From positions 124,001 to 188,000 of the forward strand of contig NZ_JALIQS010000002.1 of assembly GCF_024704725.1 (NCBI RefSeq): a DNA stretch of 64,000 bases. Reading direction: 5' to 3'. This document shows positions 10,479-17,648 of this stretch, one piece after another. The DNA is from Shinella sp. CPCC 101442. Lineage in GTDB: Bacteria; Pseudomonadota; Alphaproteobacteria; Rhizobiales; Rhizobiaceae. The translations under genes and the position numbers were made by a program. The notes under the pieces are model-generated. The model was not told where the DNA came from, did no database searches, and worked only from the letters and a program-made list of their open reading frames with translations. Numbering within the stretch: the first letter of the stretch is position 1; every line of letters begins with the position of its first letter.

Positions 10479-10606
10479 GAGCTGGCGTCCTTGGCAGGGC
10501 CACGCTTGGGGTGCGGCCCGAGACTGATATTTCTTCCGCTTATGGCGTGGCGGGGGCCGAATGTCCAGCGATTCCCACGCCTTCGCCCACCGCTTTTCGC
10601 CGCAGA

Positions 10607-11107
10607 TCAGCCGCCCAGCGGCTTCTCGTAGACATCCAGCGGGACGCATGAGATGTTATCCGCCGTGTGCTGCGCCTCGCCGATCTTGGCAAATCCGTGT
10701 GCATAGTAGAAGGCGACGGCCGCGTCGTTGCGCGGATCGACCTCCAGCAACATGGCGTTCGCATCCGGGAAGCAGGTTTCGAGTTCCGCGAACATGTCGC
10801 GGCCGATGCCCTGCCGCTGGTAGCGGGGCAGCACATAGAGTTGATGCAGGAAGGCTACCTTCGGCCGGTCCTTCGACATGGCGACATAGCCCATGCCGGC
10901 CAGTTCCCTACCGTTATCTGCAACGACGAACTCGCTGTCCTTGCGCTCCAGCTTGGCCTTCAGCGCCGGCACGGAATGCCAGCGCGCGGTGATTTCGTTC
11001 ACCTTGTCCACGCCATAGAGCGCGTCATAGGTGGCGTGCCACGTCTCGGCCAGAAGCGCGCTGACCTTCGCCAGATCGCTCGCGGAAGCCGTGCGGACGA
11101 AGAACAT
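10607..11107 (-). CDS. GNAT family N-acetyltransferase
   Basis: 166-residue acetyl-CoA-dependent acyltransferase. GNAT motif A is LHQLYVLPRYQRQGIGRDM (acetyl-CoA pyrophosphate loop QRQGIG), and motif B is AVAFYYAHGFAKIG. Substrate unknown. The start MFFVRTA at 11107 is preferred over an upstream in-frame ATG inside the adjacent repeat. Same strand as and just downstream of gatB, but separated from it by an inverted repeat. Confidence 0.88.
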   Translation of the reverse strand: MFFVRTASASDLAKVSALLAETWHATYDALYGVDKVNEITARWHSVPALKAKLERKDSEFVVADNGRELAGMGYVAMSKDRPKVAFLHQLYVLPRYQRQGIGRDMFAELETCFPDANAMLLEVDPRNDAAVAFYYAHGFAKIGEAQHTADNISCVPLDVYEKPLGG

Positions 11108-11125
11108 GGAAGTTTCCTTTGTTTC

Positions 11126-11175
11126 GAAGCAATTCCGGACGGAAAACCGCTTCACATTTTTCCTGGAATTGCTTC
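11126..11175. repeat. 50-base intergenic inverted repeat between gatB and the GNAT gene
   Basis: GAAGCAATTCC (11126-11136) and GGAATTGCTTC (11165-11175) are perfect 11-bp arms around a middle containing GGACGGAAAACCGCTTC. From memory, closely similar elements are scattered between genes in many Rhizobiaceae genomes, so this looks like one copy of a dispersed palindromic element. It takes in the gatB stop codon and may also act as its 3' hairpin. Confidence 0.6.
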
Positions 11176-12676
11176 AGTCTTCGATACCGAGCTTGGCCTT
11201 GACCAGCGCCTGAACGGCCTGCGGGTTGGCCTTGCCGCCCGTCGCCTTCATCACCTGGCCGACGAACCAGCCGGCCAGCGTCGGCTTGGCCAGAACCTTG
11301 GCCACCTGATCGGGATTGGCAGCGATGATCTCATCGACGGCCTTCTCGATGGCGCCGGTATCGGTCACCTGCTTCATACCGCGCGTTTCGACGAGTTCCG
11401 CCGGGTTGCCGCCCTCGGTCCAGACGATCTCGAACAGGTCCTTGGCGATCTTGCCGGAGATGGTGCCGTCCTTGATGAGATCGATGATGCCGCCGAGCTG
11501 ATCGGGCGAAACCGGAGTCTCTTCAATGGCTTTGCCGTCCTTGTTCAAGGCACCAAGCAAGTCGTTGATGACCCAGTTAGCGGCGATCTTGCCGTCGCGG
11601 CCGGCGGCCACGGCCTCGTAGTAGTCGGCGATCGCCTTTTCGGAGACGAGCACCGAGGCATCGTAGACCGAAAGGCCGAGATCCTTGACGAAGCGGATTT
11701 TCTTGTCATCCGGCAGTTCCGGCAGGTCGGCCAGAAGCTTGCCGACGAATTCGTTGTCGAATTCCAGCGGCAACAGGTCCGGATCAGGGAAATAGCGGTA
11801 ATCGTGCGCGTCTTCCTTCGAGCGCATAGAGCGCGTCTCGCCCTTGCCCGGGTCGAAGAGACGGGTTTCCTGGTCGATCGAACCACCATCTTCCAGAATA
11901 CCGATCTGGCGGCGGGCTTCGTATTCGATCGCCTGGCCCATGAAGCGGATGGAGTTGACGTTCTTGATCTCGCAGCGCGTGCCGAAGCCTTCGCCCGGGC
12001 GGCGCACGGAGACGTTAACGTCGGCGCGCATCGAGCCTTCGTCCATGTTACCGTCGCAGGTGCCTAGGTAGCGTACGATCGAGCGCAGCTTCGTCATATA
12101 GGCCTTCGCCTCGTCCGACGAGCGCATGTCCGGCTTGGAGACGATCTCCATCAGCGCGACGCCCGAACGGTTGAGGTCGACATAGGACATGGTCGGGTGC
12201 TGGTCGTGCATCGACTTGCCGGCGTCCTGCTCGAGATGCAGGCGCTCGATGCCGATTTCGATATCTTCAAAGTTGCCCTGGCGGTCGGGGCCGAGCGAGA
12301 TGACGATCTTGCCTTCACCGACGATCGGATCCTTGAACTGCGAAATCTGGTAGCCCTGCGGCAGGTCCGGATAGAAGTAGTTCTTGCGGTCGAAGATCGA
12401 GCGGTGGTTGATCTGCGCCTTCAGGCCGAGACCGGTGCGCACGGCTTGGCGCACGCATTCCTCGTTGATAACAGGCAGCATGCCGGGCATGGCCGCATCG
12501 ACAAGCGAAACGTTGGCGTTCGGCGCCTTGCCGAACTCGGTGGAGGCGCCGGAGAAGAGCTTGGAATTCGAAAGAACCTGCGCATGCACCTCCAGGCCGA
12601 TGATCACCTCCCAGTCGCCAGTGGCGCCGGGGATGAAGCGTTTCGGATCGGGAGTGCGGACGTCGACGAGGGTCAT
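11174..12676 (-). CDS. gatB: aspartyl/glutamyl-tRNA(Asn/Gln) amidotransferase subunit B
   Basis: Subunit B of GatCAB, which converts Glu-tRNA(Gln) (and Asp-tRNA(Asn)) to the amidated form using ammonia delivered from GatA. 500 residues with the core [43 protein letters not shown] and the C-terminal YqeY-like helical tail (about 340-500) ending in the [15 protein letters not shown] segment. In this genome gatB lies about 5 kb from gatA and gatC with accessory genes between. Confidence 0.97.
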   Translation of the reverse strand: MTLVDVRTPDPKRFIPGATGDWEVIIGLEVHAQVLSNSKLFSGASTEFGKAPNANVSLVDAAMPGMLPVINEECVRQAVRTGLGLKAQINHRSIFDRKNYFYPDLPQGYQISQFKDPIVGEGKIVISLGPDRQGNFEDIEIGIERLHLEQDAGKSMHDQHPTMSYVDLNRSGVALMEIVSKPDMRSSDEAKAYMTKLRSIVRYLGTCDGNMDEGSMRADVNVSVRRPGEGFGTRCEIKNVNSIRFMGQAIEYEARRQIGILEDGGSIDQETRLFDPGKGETRSMRSKEDAHDYRYFPDPDLLPLEFDNEFVGKLLADLPELPDDKKIRFVKDLGLSVYDASVLVSEKAIADYYEAVAAGRDGKIAANWVINDLLGALNKDGKAIEETPVSPDQLGGIIDLIKDGTISGKIAKDLFEIVWTEGGNPAELVETRGMKQVTDTGAIEKAVDEIIAANPDQVAKVLAKPTLAGWFVGQVMKATGGKANPQAVQALVKAKLGIED

Positions 12677-12712
12677 GGCAGGCTCTTGGCTCGGGTGTCT
12701 TCAGTGCTGTCT

Positions 12713-12741
12713 CGGTAGAACATATGGGCAGGCGGTGCAAG
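12713..12741 (-). promoter_or_regulatory. candidate sigma70-type promoter of gatB
   Basis: On the minus strand CTTGCA (12741-12736), 17 bases, CTACCG (12718-12713), close to the alphaproteobacterial pattern CTTGAC-N17-CTATAT. It would start transcription about 30 bases before the gatB ATG. Confidence 0.45.
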
Positions 12742-12806
12742 GTTTTCGGCGGGTGCAGCCCGCCGTCATTAGCCAAGTCGCAAGGATGATCGGCTAAAAG
12801 CATGCA

Positions 12807-13112
12807 ATGAGCACGCCAACAGCGCTTCTGATCATTTTTCTCCTCTTCAACGCCGTGACGCTCTGCCTCTTCTGGTGGGACAAGGAAGCCGCGCGCGATG
12901 GCGGTTGGCGCGTTTCCGAAGCGCGACTGCTGCAATTCGCCTTCATCGGCGGCAGCCTCGGCGCCTTCGCCGGACAACGCCTGTTACGGCACAAGACACG
13001 CAAGGAACCGTTCCGCACGCAGTTGCTGGCAATCCTGATTCTGCACGCGGTTCTGGCCCCCACGACGCTGATCTTCGGCCCTACCCTGTATCGGATGCTG
13101 CAAGCCGGCTGA
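12807..13112 (+). CDS. DUF1294 domain-containing membrane protein
   Basis: 101-residue integral membrane protein with three hydrophobic segments (about 4-24, 42-60 and 72-95). It has the DUF1294 hallmarks FWWDKEAAR near the first loop and FIGGSLGAFAGQRLLRHKTRK in the middle. Function unknown. Divergent from gatB across 130 bases. Confidence 0.85.
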   Translation: MSTPTALLIIFLLFNAVTLCLFWWDKEAARDGGWRVSEARLLQFAFIGGSLGAFAGQRLLRHKTRKEPFRTQLLAILILHAVLAPTTLIFGPTLYRMLQAG

Positions 13113-13132
13113 CACCCGCTCCCCGGTCCGGG

Positions 13133-13168
13133 TTGACACTCACCACGGTTCGTAACTATTATTGTTAC
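13133..13168 (+). promoter_or_regulatory. promoter and palindromic operator of the Rrf2 gene
   Basis: TTGACA at 13133-13138, 17 bases, CTATTA at 13156-13161. The expected transcription start (about 13168) coincides with the ATG at 13169, so the mRNA would be leaderless or nearly so. The inverted repeat GTAAC-TATTATT-GTTAC (13152-13168) covers the -10 element and ends at the start codon, a position suited to autorepression. Confidence 0.7.
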
Positions 13169-13612
13169 ATGAAAAGAAACAGCCGCCTTTCCGCCGTGCT
13201 TCACGCACTCATGCATATGGCCGAGCGAGACGCGCCGATGACCTCGGACGATCTCGCGCTTTGCCTCGATACCAACGCCGTCGTCGTCCGGCGCACCATG
13301 GCCGGACTTCGCGACGCCGGCATCGTGCAATCCGGCCGCGGCCACGGCGGTGGCTGGCATTTCGCCAGACCGCTAGCCGACATCTCGCTGCTCGACATCT
13401 ACAACGCGCTCGGCGAGCCGATCGTCTTCCAGATCGGCCCGGCGACGGAAATGCCGGGCTGCGTGGTCGAGCAATCCGTCAACCGGGTGATCGGCGATGC
13501 GCTGAAGGATGCGGAAGCCATCCTGATGGCGCGTTTTTCCGGCACGACGCTGGCCGACCTCGCCGAGGATTTTCGGGTGGCGGCAAAACACTGCCGGGCC
13601 GATACCGGTTAA
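13169..13612 (+). CDS. Rrf2 family transcriptional regulator
   Basis: 147-residue winged-helix regulator with the Rrf2 N-terminal layout (RLSAVLHALMHMAE, then TSDDLALCLDTNAVVVRRTMAGLRDAGIVQSGRGHGGGWHFARP). Only Cys98 lies in the region where IscR/NsrR proteins carry three iron-sulfur ligands, so it is not expected to bind an Fe-S cluster in the IscR manner; a thiol-based or ligand-based switch is more likely. The next gene on the strand, 85 bases on, is a thioredoxin-reductase-like flavoprotein, a common partner that probably belongs to its regulon. Confidence 0.9.
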   Translation: MKRNSRLSAVLHALMHMAERDAPMTSDDLALCLDTNAVVVRRTMAGLRDAGIVQSGRGHGGGWHFARPLADISLLDIYNALGEPIVFQIGPATEMPGCVVEQSVNRVIGDALKDAEAILMARFSGTTLADLAEDFRVAAKHCRADTG

Positions 13613-13697
13613 ACGGCGTCCAAATCCCAAGACCTGCATCGCACGACCGGTACTCGCCGGGCGAACGATGCCGCACGCTCCATAGAAAGGACCGACC

Positions 13698-14600
13698 ATG
13701 ACCGAAGATGCCATCATCATCGGCGGGGGCTTTGCCGGCCTCTCCGCCGCCATGCAGCTCGCCCGCGCCCGTCGTCGCATCACGATTCTGGACACCGGCG
13801 AGCCGCGCAATCGCTTCTCCGCCCATTCTCACGGCTTCCTCGCGCAGGATGGCCGGCCGGGGCGCGATATCCTCGCGGACGCCCGTCGCCAGCTTGCCGC
13901 CTACGAGACCGTCAGCTTCCGCGATGCGCCGGCTGAAACGCTGGAGGGGGAGCGAGATGGGTTTTCAGTGATTACCGGCGACGGCAAACGGATAGACGCG
14001 CGGCGTGTGCTGCTGGCCACCGGCTTTGAAGACCAACTGCCGGACATTCCCGGACTGGCGGAGCGATGGGGCAAGACCGTGCTGCATTGCCCCTACTGCC
14101 ACGGCTACGAGGTCGGCGGCGGGTCTGTCGGTGTGCTGGCGCGCACGTCCGAGGCCGCACGCTTTGCGGCTGTCGTGGCCGACTGGGGCAACGTCACCCT
14201 TTTCACCAATGAAGTGCGGGAACCGGACGAGAAGGATCTGGCCGTGCTTGAAGCGCGCAACGTAAAACTCCGTCCCGGCCGCGTCACCGCAGTCACCGAT
14301 GGCCCCGACCGCATGCTTTCCGTCGAGACCGGCCCCGGCATTCCCACGCTCGTGAAAGCGCTCTTCATTGCCCCGGAAGCACGGGTGCGCAGCACGATCC
14401 CCGGCGATCGCGGTTTGAAGTTGAAGGAGACGCCTATCGGCAACATTCTCCACACCGACGAGACGGGTCAGACCTCCCTGCCCGGTCTCTACGCCGCCGG
14501 CGATATCGCGCTCGGTGCCGCCAACATCTCGCTCGCCTCGGCCAATGGCGTGAAGACCGCCGTTTTCCTGCATCACTCGCTGATCTGGCCTTCGCATTGA
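13698..14600 (+). CDS. NAD(P)/FAD-dependent oxidoreductase, thioredoxin reductase-like
   Basis: 300-residue flavoprotein with the FAD Rossmann motif IIIGGGFAGLSAA (about 6-18), the redox-active pair CPYC (Cys131, Cys134) in HCPYCHGYEVGG, and the C-terminal FAD-binding LYAAGDIALG. Canonical TrxB has CATC; the CPYCHGYE form marks a separate group often paired with Rrf2 or other thiol-stress regulators. NAD(P)H-dependent disulfide reduction is the likely activity; physiological partner unknown. A good AAAGGA ribosome-binding site precedes the ATG. Confidence 0.9.
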   Translation: MTEDAIIIGGGFAGLSAAMQLARARRRITILDTGEPRNRFSAHSHGFLAQDGRPGRDILADARRQLAAYETVSFRDAPAETLEGERDGFSVITGDGKRIDARRVLLATGFEDQLPDIPGLAERWGKTVLHCPYCHGYEVGGGSVGVLARTSEAARFAAVVADWGNVTLFTNEVREPDEKDLAVLEARNVKLRPGRVTAVTDGPDRMLSVETGPGIPTLVKALFIAPEARVRSTIPGDRGLKLKETPIGNILHTDETGQTSLPGLYAAGDIALGAANISLASANGVKTAVFLHHSLIWPSH

Positions 14601-14606
14601 CCTTGC

Positions 14607-14635
14607 CGGATGTCCCGGTTATTCCGGGACATCCG
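14607..14635 (+). terminator. hairpin after the flavoprotein gene
   Basis: Perfect 12-bp stem CGGATGTCCCGG / CCGGGACATCCG with loop TTATT, six bases after the stop. The following tract (CAAATGGAGTTTT) is poor in T, so termination may be partial. Confidence 0.6.
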
Positions 14636-14675
14636 CAAATGGAGTTTTGATGTCCAACTCGTCTGAGACCTGCTG

Positions 14676-14774
14676 AGGGCCCTGCCCGCATAAATCTTGC
14701 GCGCAGGGTCGAAAAAACGCTGAACCCTGCCACCCATCCGGTGGCGGAACGTTTTTTTGCGTTCAATCGAACGC
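14676..14774 (+). promoter_or_regulatory. hairpin-rich leader upstream of yjhX, possible attenuator
   Basis: GCAGGG (14703-14708) can pair with CCCTGC upstream (14680-14685) or with CCCTGC downstream (14725-14730). The downstream copy overlaps a GCCACC / GGTGGC hairpin (14729-14745) that is followed by GGAACGTTTTTTT, a terminator. The outer AAAAAACG / CGTTTTTT arms extend that hairpin. A further palindrome, GCGTTC-AATC-GAACGC (14759-14774), lies 20 bases before the yjhX ATG. Confidence 0.5.
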
Positions 14775-14793
14775 CTGACGGATTCTCAAGACA

Positions 14794-15051
14794 ATGGACA
14801 TTTCGCGCGCCGAACAGCGCATACTCCACCTGCTCGCCCAGGGTGGCAGGATCGATATCGAAAAAGACGACAACCGGAAGATCGTAACCGTGACCTGCAT
14901 CACGCGGGACGGCTGGCGGGCCAGCGGGCTCGACCTCGCGCTCTTTCGCAAGCTGAAACGCCGGCGCTGCATCGCTTCTTCCGGCGGCAGGCCCTACCGC
15001 ATTACGCAGCAGGGCCTCGTTCTGGTGCGATCGCAACTGGACAACCAGTGA
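14794..15051 (+). CDS. yjhX: YjhX family protein (toxin-like)
   Basis: 85 residues, the same length as E. coli YjhX, with the family layout MDISRAEQRILHLLAQGGRI at the N-terminus, LFRKLKRR in the middle and GGRPYRITQQGLVLVRSQ at the end. The fold is predicted winged-helix-like. In E. coli YjhX is described as a toxin paired with the GNAT protein YjhQ. Here no gene follows on the same strand; the nearest GNAT is convergent at 15103-15615. No strong ribosome-binding site is visible, and the leader has terminator-like structure, so expression is probably low or conditional. Confidence 0.85.
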   Translation: MDISRAEQRILHLLAQGGRIDIEKDDNRKIVTVTCITRDGWRASGLDLALFRKLKRRRCIASSGGRPYRITQQGLVLVRSQLDNQ

Positions 15052-15056
15052 GAAGG

Positions 15057-15090
15057 AGGGAGGCGCGGAGAAAACCCGCCTCCCTTCCTT
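15057..15090. terminator. bidirectional terminator between yjhX and the GNAT gene
   Basis: Stem AGGGAGGCG (15057-15065) / CGCCTCCCT (15077-15085), 11-base loop, T-rich flank TCCTTT on the + strand. It separates two convergent genes. Confidence 0.65.
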
Positions 15091-15102
15091 TACGGCTCTC
15101 TT

Positions 15103-15615
15103 CTAAAATCCGCCCGGCCCGTAGCCCACCGGTTCGTCGGCAACGAGCTGCCGGCGCAGGCCGACCGATTCCACGTCCCGGTCGAGTCGTTCCGAATAGT
15201 CGACGGACAGCCAGTTCACCGAATAGCCGTGCTTCTGGAAGAAACCGACGGCAGCCGTATTGCGTGCATGGGTCTGAAGCCGCGCCGCTTCGAAGCCGGC
15301 CGAGACGATTTCGTCTTCCATGGTTGCGAGCAGGGCTGCGCCGAGCCCCTTCTTCTGTTGCGGCGGATCGATCCAGAGGTCGCTGATCTCGTCGTCCAGC
15401 GCCTCGCGGGAAGCCCAGCCGGCAAGCACGCCCTCGTTCTCCACGACACTCACGCGCAGCCATTTCTCGGCGAGGAACTGCTGAAAGGCATTGCGGGCAT
15501 GTTCGCTTCGAACCTGAAGATCGGCGACACCGACAACGGCCTGCCCCCAGGCCCTGACCCCGATTTCGATGAGTTCCGAAACGTCGCCTTCACGGGCATT
15601 GCGAACAGTGATCAT
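15103..15615 (-). CDS. GNAT family N-acetyltransferase
   Basis: 170-residue GNAT. Motif A is SDLWIDPPQQKKGLGAALL with the acetyl-CoA loop QQKKGLG, and motif B is TAAVGFFQKHGYSVN. Rimi-like small acyltransferases of this size act on proteins or small amines; substrate not predictable. Its convergent position next to yjhX is notable because the E. coli YjhX antitoxin YjhQ is also a GNAT, but it is not cotranscribed here. Confidence 0.87.
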   Translation of the reverse strand: MITVRNAREGDVSELIEIGVRAWGQAVVGVADLQVRSEHARNAFQQFLAEKWLRVSVVENEGVLAGWASREALDDEISDLWIDPPQQKKGLGAALLATMEDEIVSAGFEAARLQTHARNTAAVGFFQKHGYSVNWLSVDYSERLDRDVESVGLRRQLVADEPVGYGPGGF

Positions 15616-15710
15616 GCATCGGCCCCTTCCGATGCCATGAAAGCACCACGCGGGGCGCTTGGCGAGGGAGACGAAAGGCTATCCACGGCAATGATGGTTC
15701 CAAACGAAAC

Positions 15711-15731
15711 CGCCCGGCACTTGGCCGGGCG
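15711..15731 (-). terminator. terminator of the slipin gene
   Basis: Perfect 8-bp stem CGCCCGGC / GCCGGGCG with a five-base loop. Read on the minus strand it comes just after the slipin stop and is followed by GTTTCGTTT. Confidence 0.65.
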
Positions 15732-15736
15732 ATCCC

Positions 15737-16882
15737 TTACTTGTCGCGCAGTTGCACGATGTCGTTCATCAGACCCGCCGTCCCGTTGTGGATCGTCAGG
15801 CGCTCGACCTTGCCGGCGATGGCTTCGAGAGCCTCAAGCTCCTTAAGCCGCAGCATGACCGGGTTTTCGGCCATCACCTTTGCCGTGTTGAGCAGCGAAC
15901 GGGTGGCGTTCGTTTCCTCGCGGCGGCGGATGACGTTGGCTTCGGCCTGCTTTTCGGCAGCAACGACCTGGTTGAGGATATCGCGCATCTCACCCGGCAG
16001 GATCACGTCCTTGAGCTCGATGGCCGAAACCTCGACCCCGATCGCCGCCATGTCGGCGCGCACCTTCTCGGCGGCTTCCGCGTTGACCGTCACCTTGCGT
16101 TCAAGGATCTGGTCGAGCGTCAGCGTGCCGAGCGTCTGGCGGAAGGCGAACTGCAATGCCCGGTACAGGGCATCGGCAAAATCCTTCACCTCGGACACCG
16201 CCTTCAGCGGGTCGACGACGCGGTATTCGGCGGAAATGTTCACGCGGATCGTGACCTTGTCACGGGTGAGCAGTTCCTGACCGGTCACGTCGAGCGACTG
16301 GCGCTTCAGGTCCACCACACGCACCTGGATCGTCTTGCCGACATTCCAGAAGGCGTGCATGCCGGGCTGCAGCATGCGCTGATGCGTCCCATCGACGAAG
16401 AGCAGACCGACCTGACCGTCATTGACGAGGAAGGCGGTCGTCAGCTCCGTGCGGCGGGCGCGGGTCATCAGGCGCATCAGCTCCGGGTCGATGTCGAGCC
16501 GTTCCGTCAGATCGACGCGCGTCTCGGTCCACGGACCAGCGGCATTCCAGACCACGAGCTTCTGGTTCGGCGACAGCACCGTGTAGAGCTCGCCGTCCCG
16601 CTCGACGACCGCGACTTCCCGGGCCGTGGTGCGGATGACCGTCAGTTCACGACGTGCGGCCTCCGGCAGACCATTGAACAACGGCTTCTCGTAGGCCGAC
16701 GCGAAAACCGGCCGGTTCATATCGTGACGCTCCAGCTCAAGCATGCCGCGGCGGTTCGGCAGGGCATGTTCGCCCGGTCCGAAAATGCCAAGGACCTCTC
16801 CCTTGTAGAGGGCGAGCACCCGCTCGTTTGCCTTCACGAGGACGCGCTTGCGCCCCAAAATCATATCGAGAAACATCGTCAT
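15737..16882 (-). CDS. slipin family protein (SPFH/band 7, stomatin-like)
   Basis: 381-residue membrane-associated scaffold. It has a prohibitin-homology/band 7 domain (about residues 150-310: QVRVVDLKRQSLDVTGQ, TIRVNISAEYRVVDPLKA) and a C-terminal helical segment with AEKQAEANVIRRREE coiled-coil character. The N-terminus lacks a clear membrane span; the first 150 residues resemble the extra domain of long bacterial slipins. Proteins of this type organise membrane microdomains or membrane proteases, but no NfeD or FtsH partner is adjacent. AGGAG nine bases upstream supports the ATG at 16882. Confidence 0.88.
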   Translation of the reverse strand: MTMFLDMILGRKRVLVKANERVLALYKGEVLGIFGPGEHALPNRRGMLELERHDMNRPVFASAYEKPLFNGLPEAARRELTVIRTTAREVAVVERDGELYTVLSPNQKLVVWNAAGPWTETRVDLTERLDIDPELMRLMTRARRTELTTAFLVNDGQVGLLFVDGTHQRMLQPGMHAFWNVGKTIQVRVVDLKRQSLDVTGQELLTRDKVTIRVNISAEYRVVDPLKAVSEVKDFADALYRALQFAFRQTLGTLTLDQILERKVTVNAEAAEKVRADMAAIGVEVSAIELKDVILPGEMRDILNQVVAAEKQAEANVIRRREETNATRSLLNTAKVMAENPVMLRLKELEALEAIAGKVERLTIHNGTAGLMNDIVQLRDK

Positions 16883-17275
16883 TGTTCTTGCTCCTTCGGA
16901 TCATACGCTACGTCACGAACCGATCTTCCTTTCGTTTGCGGTTTCGGTTGGCATCGGCAGGATCGGCGGGACCAGACCTGATTCCGCATCTCATGCCAGT
17001 TCCCTTAGACACCCTGATCGCCCGGGAACCTGCGGGCGGGGGATGCGAATAGTGATCCGAGAACCGGATGACGGCCATCGGCGATGGGTTTTCGGGAGGG
17101 GACCGCGCGGCCTTTCGACGGGCTCGGGAACCATGGGCTCCGTCGCTGGCCTGAAGGCAGCTTGGCCGTCACCGCGAACCGGACCGCAAACGTCCGGCGT
17201 TAGGCTTTCCGGGCTTCCCCGGTCCGCCGTCCGCAGTCCGGTCCCCGGACCGGATATCGAGACAGCTTGGAAGGC
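16883..17275. other. gene-free interval between the tRNA pair and the slipin gene
   Basis: Very GC-rich sequence with short inverted words such as GGTCCGG/CCGGACC around 17215-17255. No open frame with a ribosome-binding site and no confident promoter is visible. Confidence 0.5.
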
Positions 17276-17347
17276 TGTTTGGAGAAGGATTCGAACCTTC
17301 CACAGTCAGATTACAAGTCTGATGCTCTACCACTGAGCTATCCAATG
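17276..17347 (-). tRNA. tRNA-Thr-like gene (anticodon TGT), aberrant acceptor stem
   Basis: On the minus strand the D arm GCTC/GAGC, anticodon arm TCAGA-CTTGTAA-TCTGA with anticodon TGT, and T arm GAAGG-TTCGAAT-CCTTC are all intact. The acceptor is not: 5' CATTGGA against 3' TCCAAAC pairs at five positions but mismatches at 1-72 (C-C) and 2-71 (A-A). The 3' end reads GCC, not CCA. Its first two bases overlap the CCA end of the next tRNA. It may be a decayed tRNA-Thr gene; processing and charging are doubtful. Confidence 0.6.
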
Positions 17348-17420
17348 GAGCAGACAACGGGAATCGAACCCGCGACCTCCGGAGAAAATGTCCGGTGCTC
17401 TACCGCTGAGCTAGGTCCGC
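17346..17420 (-). tRNA. tRNA-like gene with Gly-like body and abnormal anticodon loop
   Basis: 75 bases on the minus strand: acceptor GCGGACC / TGTCTGC (one G-T pair, mismatch at 7-66), D arm GCTC/GAGC, T arm GCGGG-TTCGATT-CCCGT, U73 and an encoded CCA. The anticodon stem CCGGA/TCCGG encloses CATTTTC, putting TTT at 34-36 but A instead of the invariant U at 33. Acceptor start GCGG, U73 and T arm resemble tRNA-Gly more than tRNA-Lys. Identity is therefore unclear and it could be a pseudogene. Confidence 0.6.
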
Positions 17421-17590
17421 AAACCAGTCTTCTTGGTGCGGCATCCGTACACGACGACGGCAGGGCCGCCTCGCGCGGGAGGAGCGGAAAAACTCCATCC
17501 GTTGACATCCACACCGGCTGAACGACCGGGAGGGCGCATTTATTCTCGGAACGGAAATGGTTCAAGCCGAAAACGGCACACGCAAGTTTA

Positions 17591-17615
17591 CGTAACGGCA
17601 AGTGTTGCCGTTACG
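17591..17615. repeat. inverted repeat downstream of gatA
   Basis: Perfect 11-bp arms CGTAACGGCAA / TTGCCGTTACG around GTG, with a further AAGTT/AACTT pair outside. It lies 34 bases beyond the gatA stop but has no T tract in either direction, so it may be a 3' stabilising hairpin or an operator. The rest of 17421-17648 holds no recognisable gene. Confidence 0.5.
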
Positions 17616-17648
17616 ACACAACTTTGCAGAGAGGGGGCGAAGGCGCCC

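Noticed and set aside
14759-14774. GCGTTCAATCGAACGC before yjhX as a LexA site
   Set aside because: It is an inverted GTTC/GAAC pair with four-base spacing, not the alphaproteobacterial direct repeat with seven.
16884-17090. Short frames upstream of the slipin gene
   Set aside because: No ribosome-binding sites and atypical composition; they fall in the GC-rich spacer and overlap each other.
17169-17601. Minus-strand peptides reading through the tRNA pair
   Set aside because: They contain the characteristic peptide words produced by translating tRNA genes (SSVVEHQ..., SSAVEHR...).
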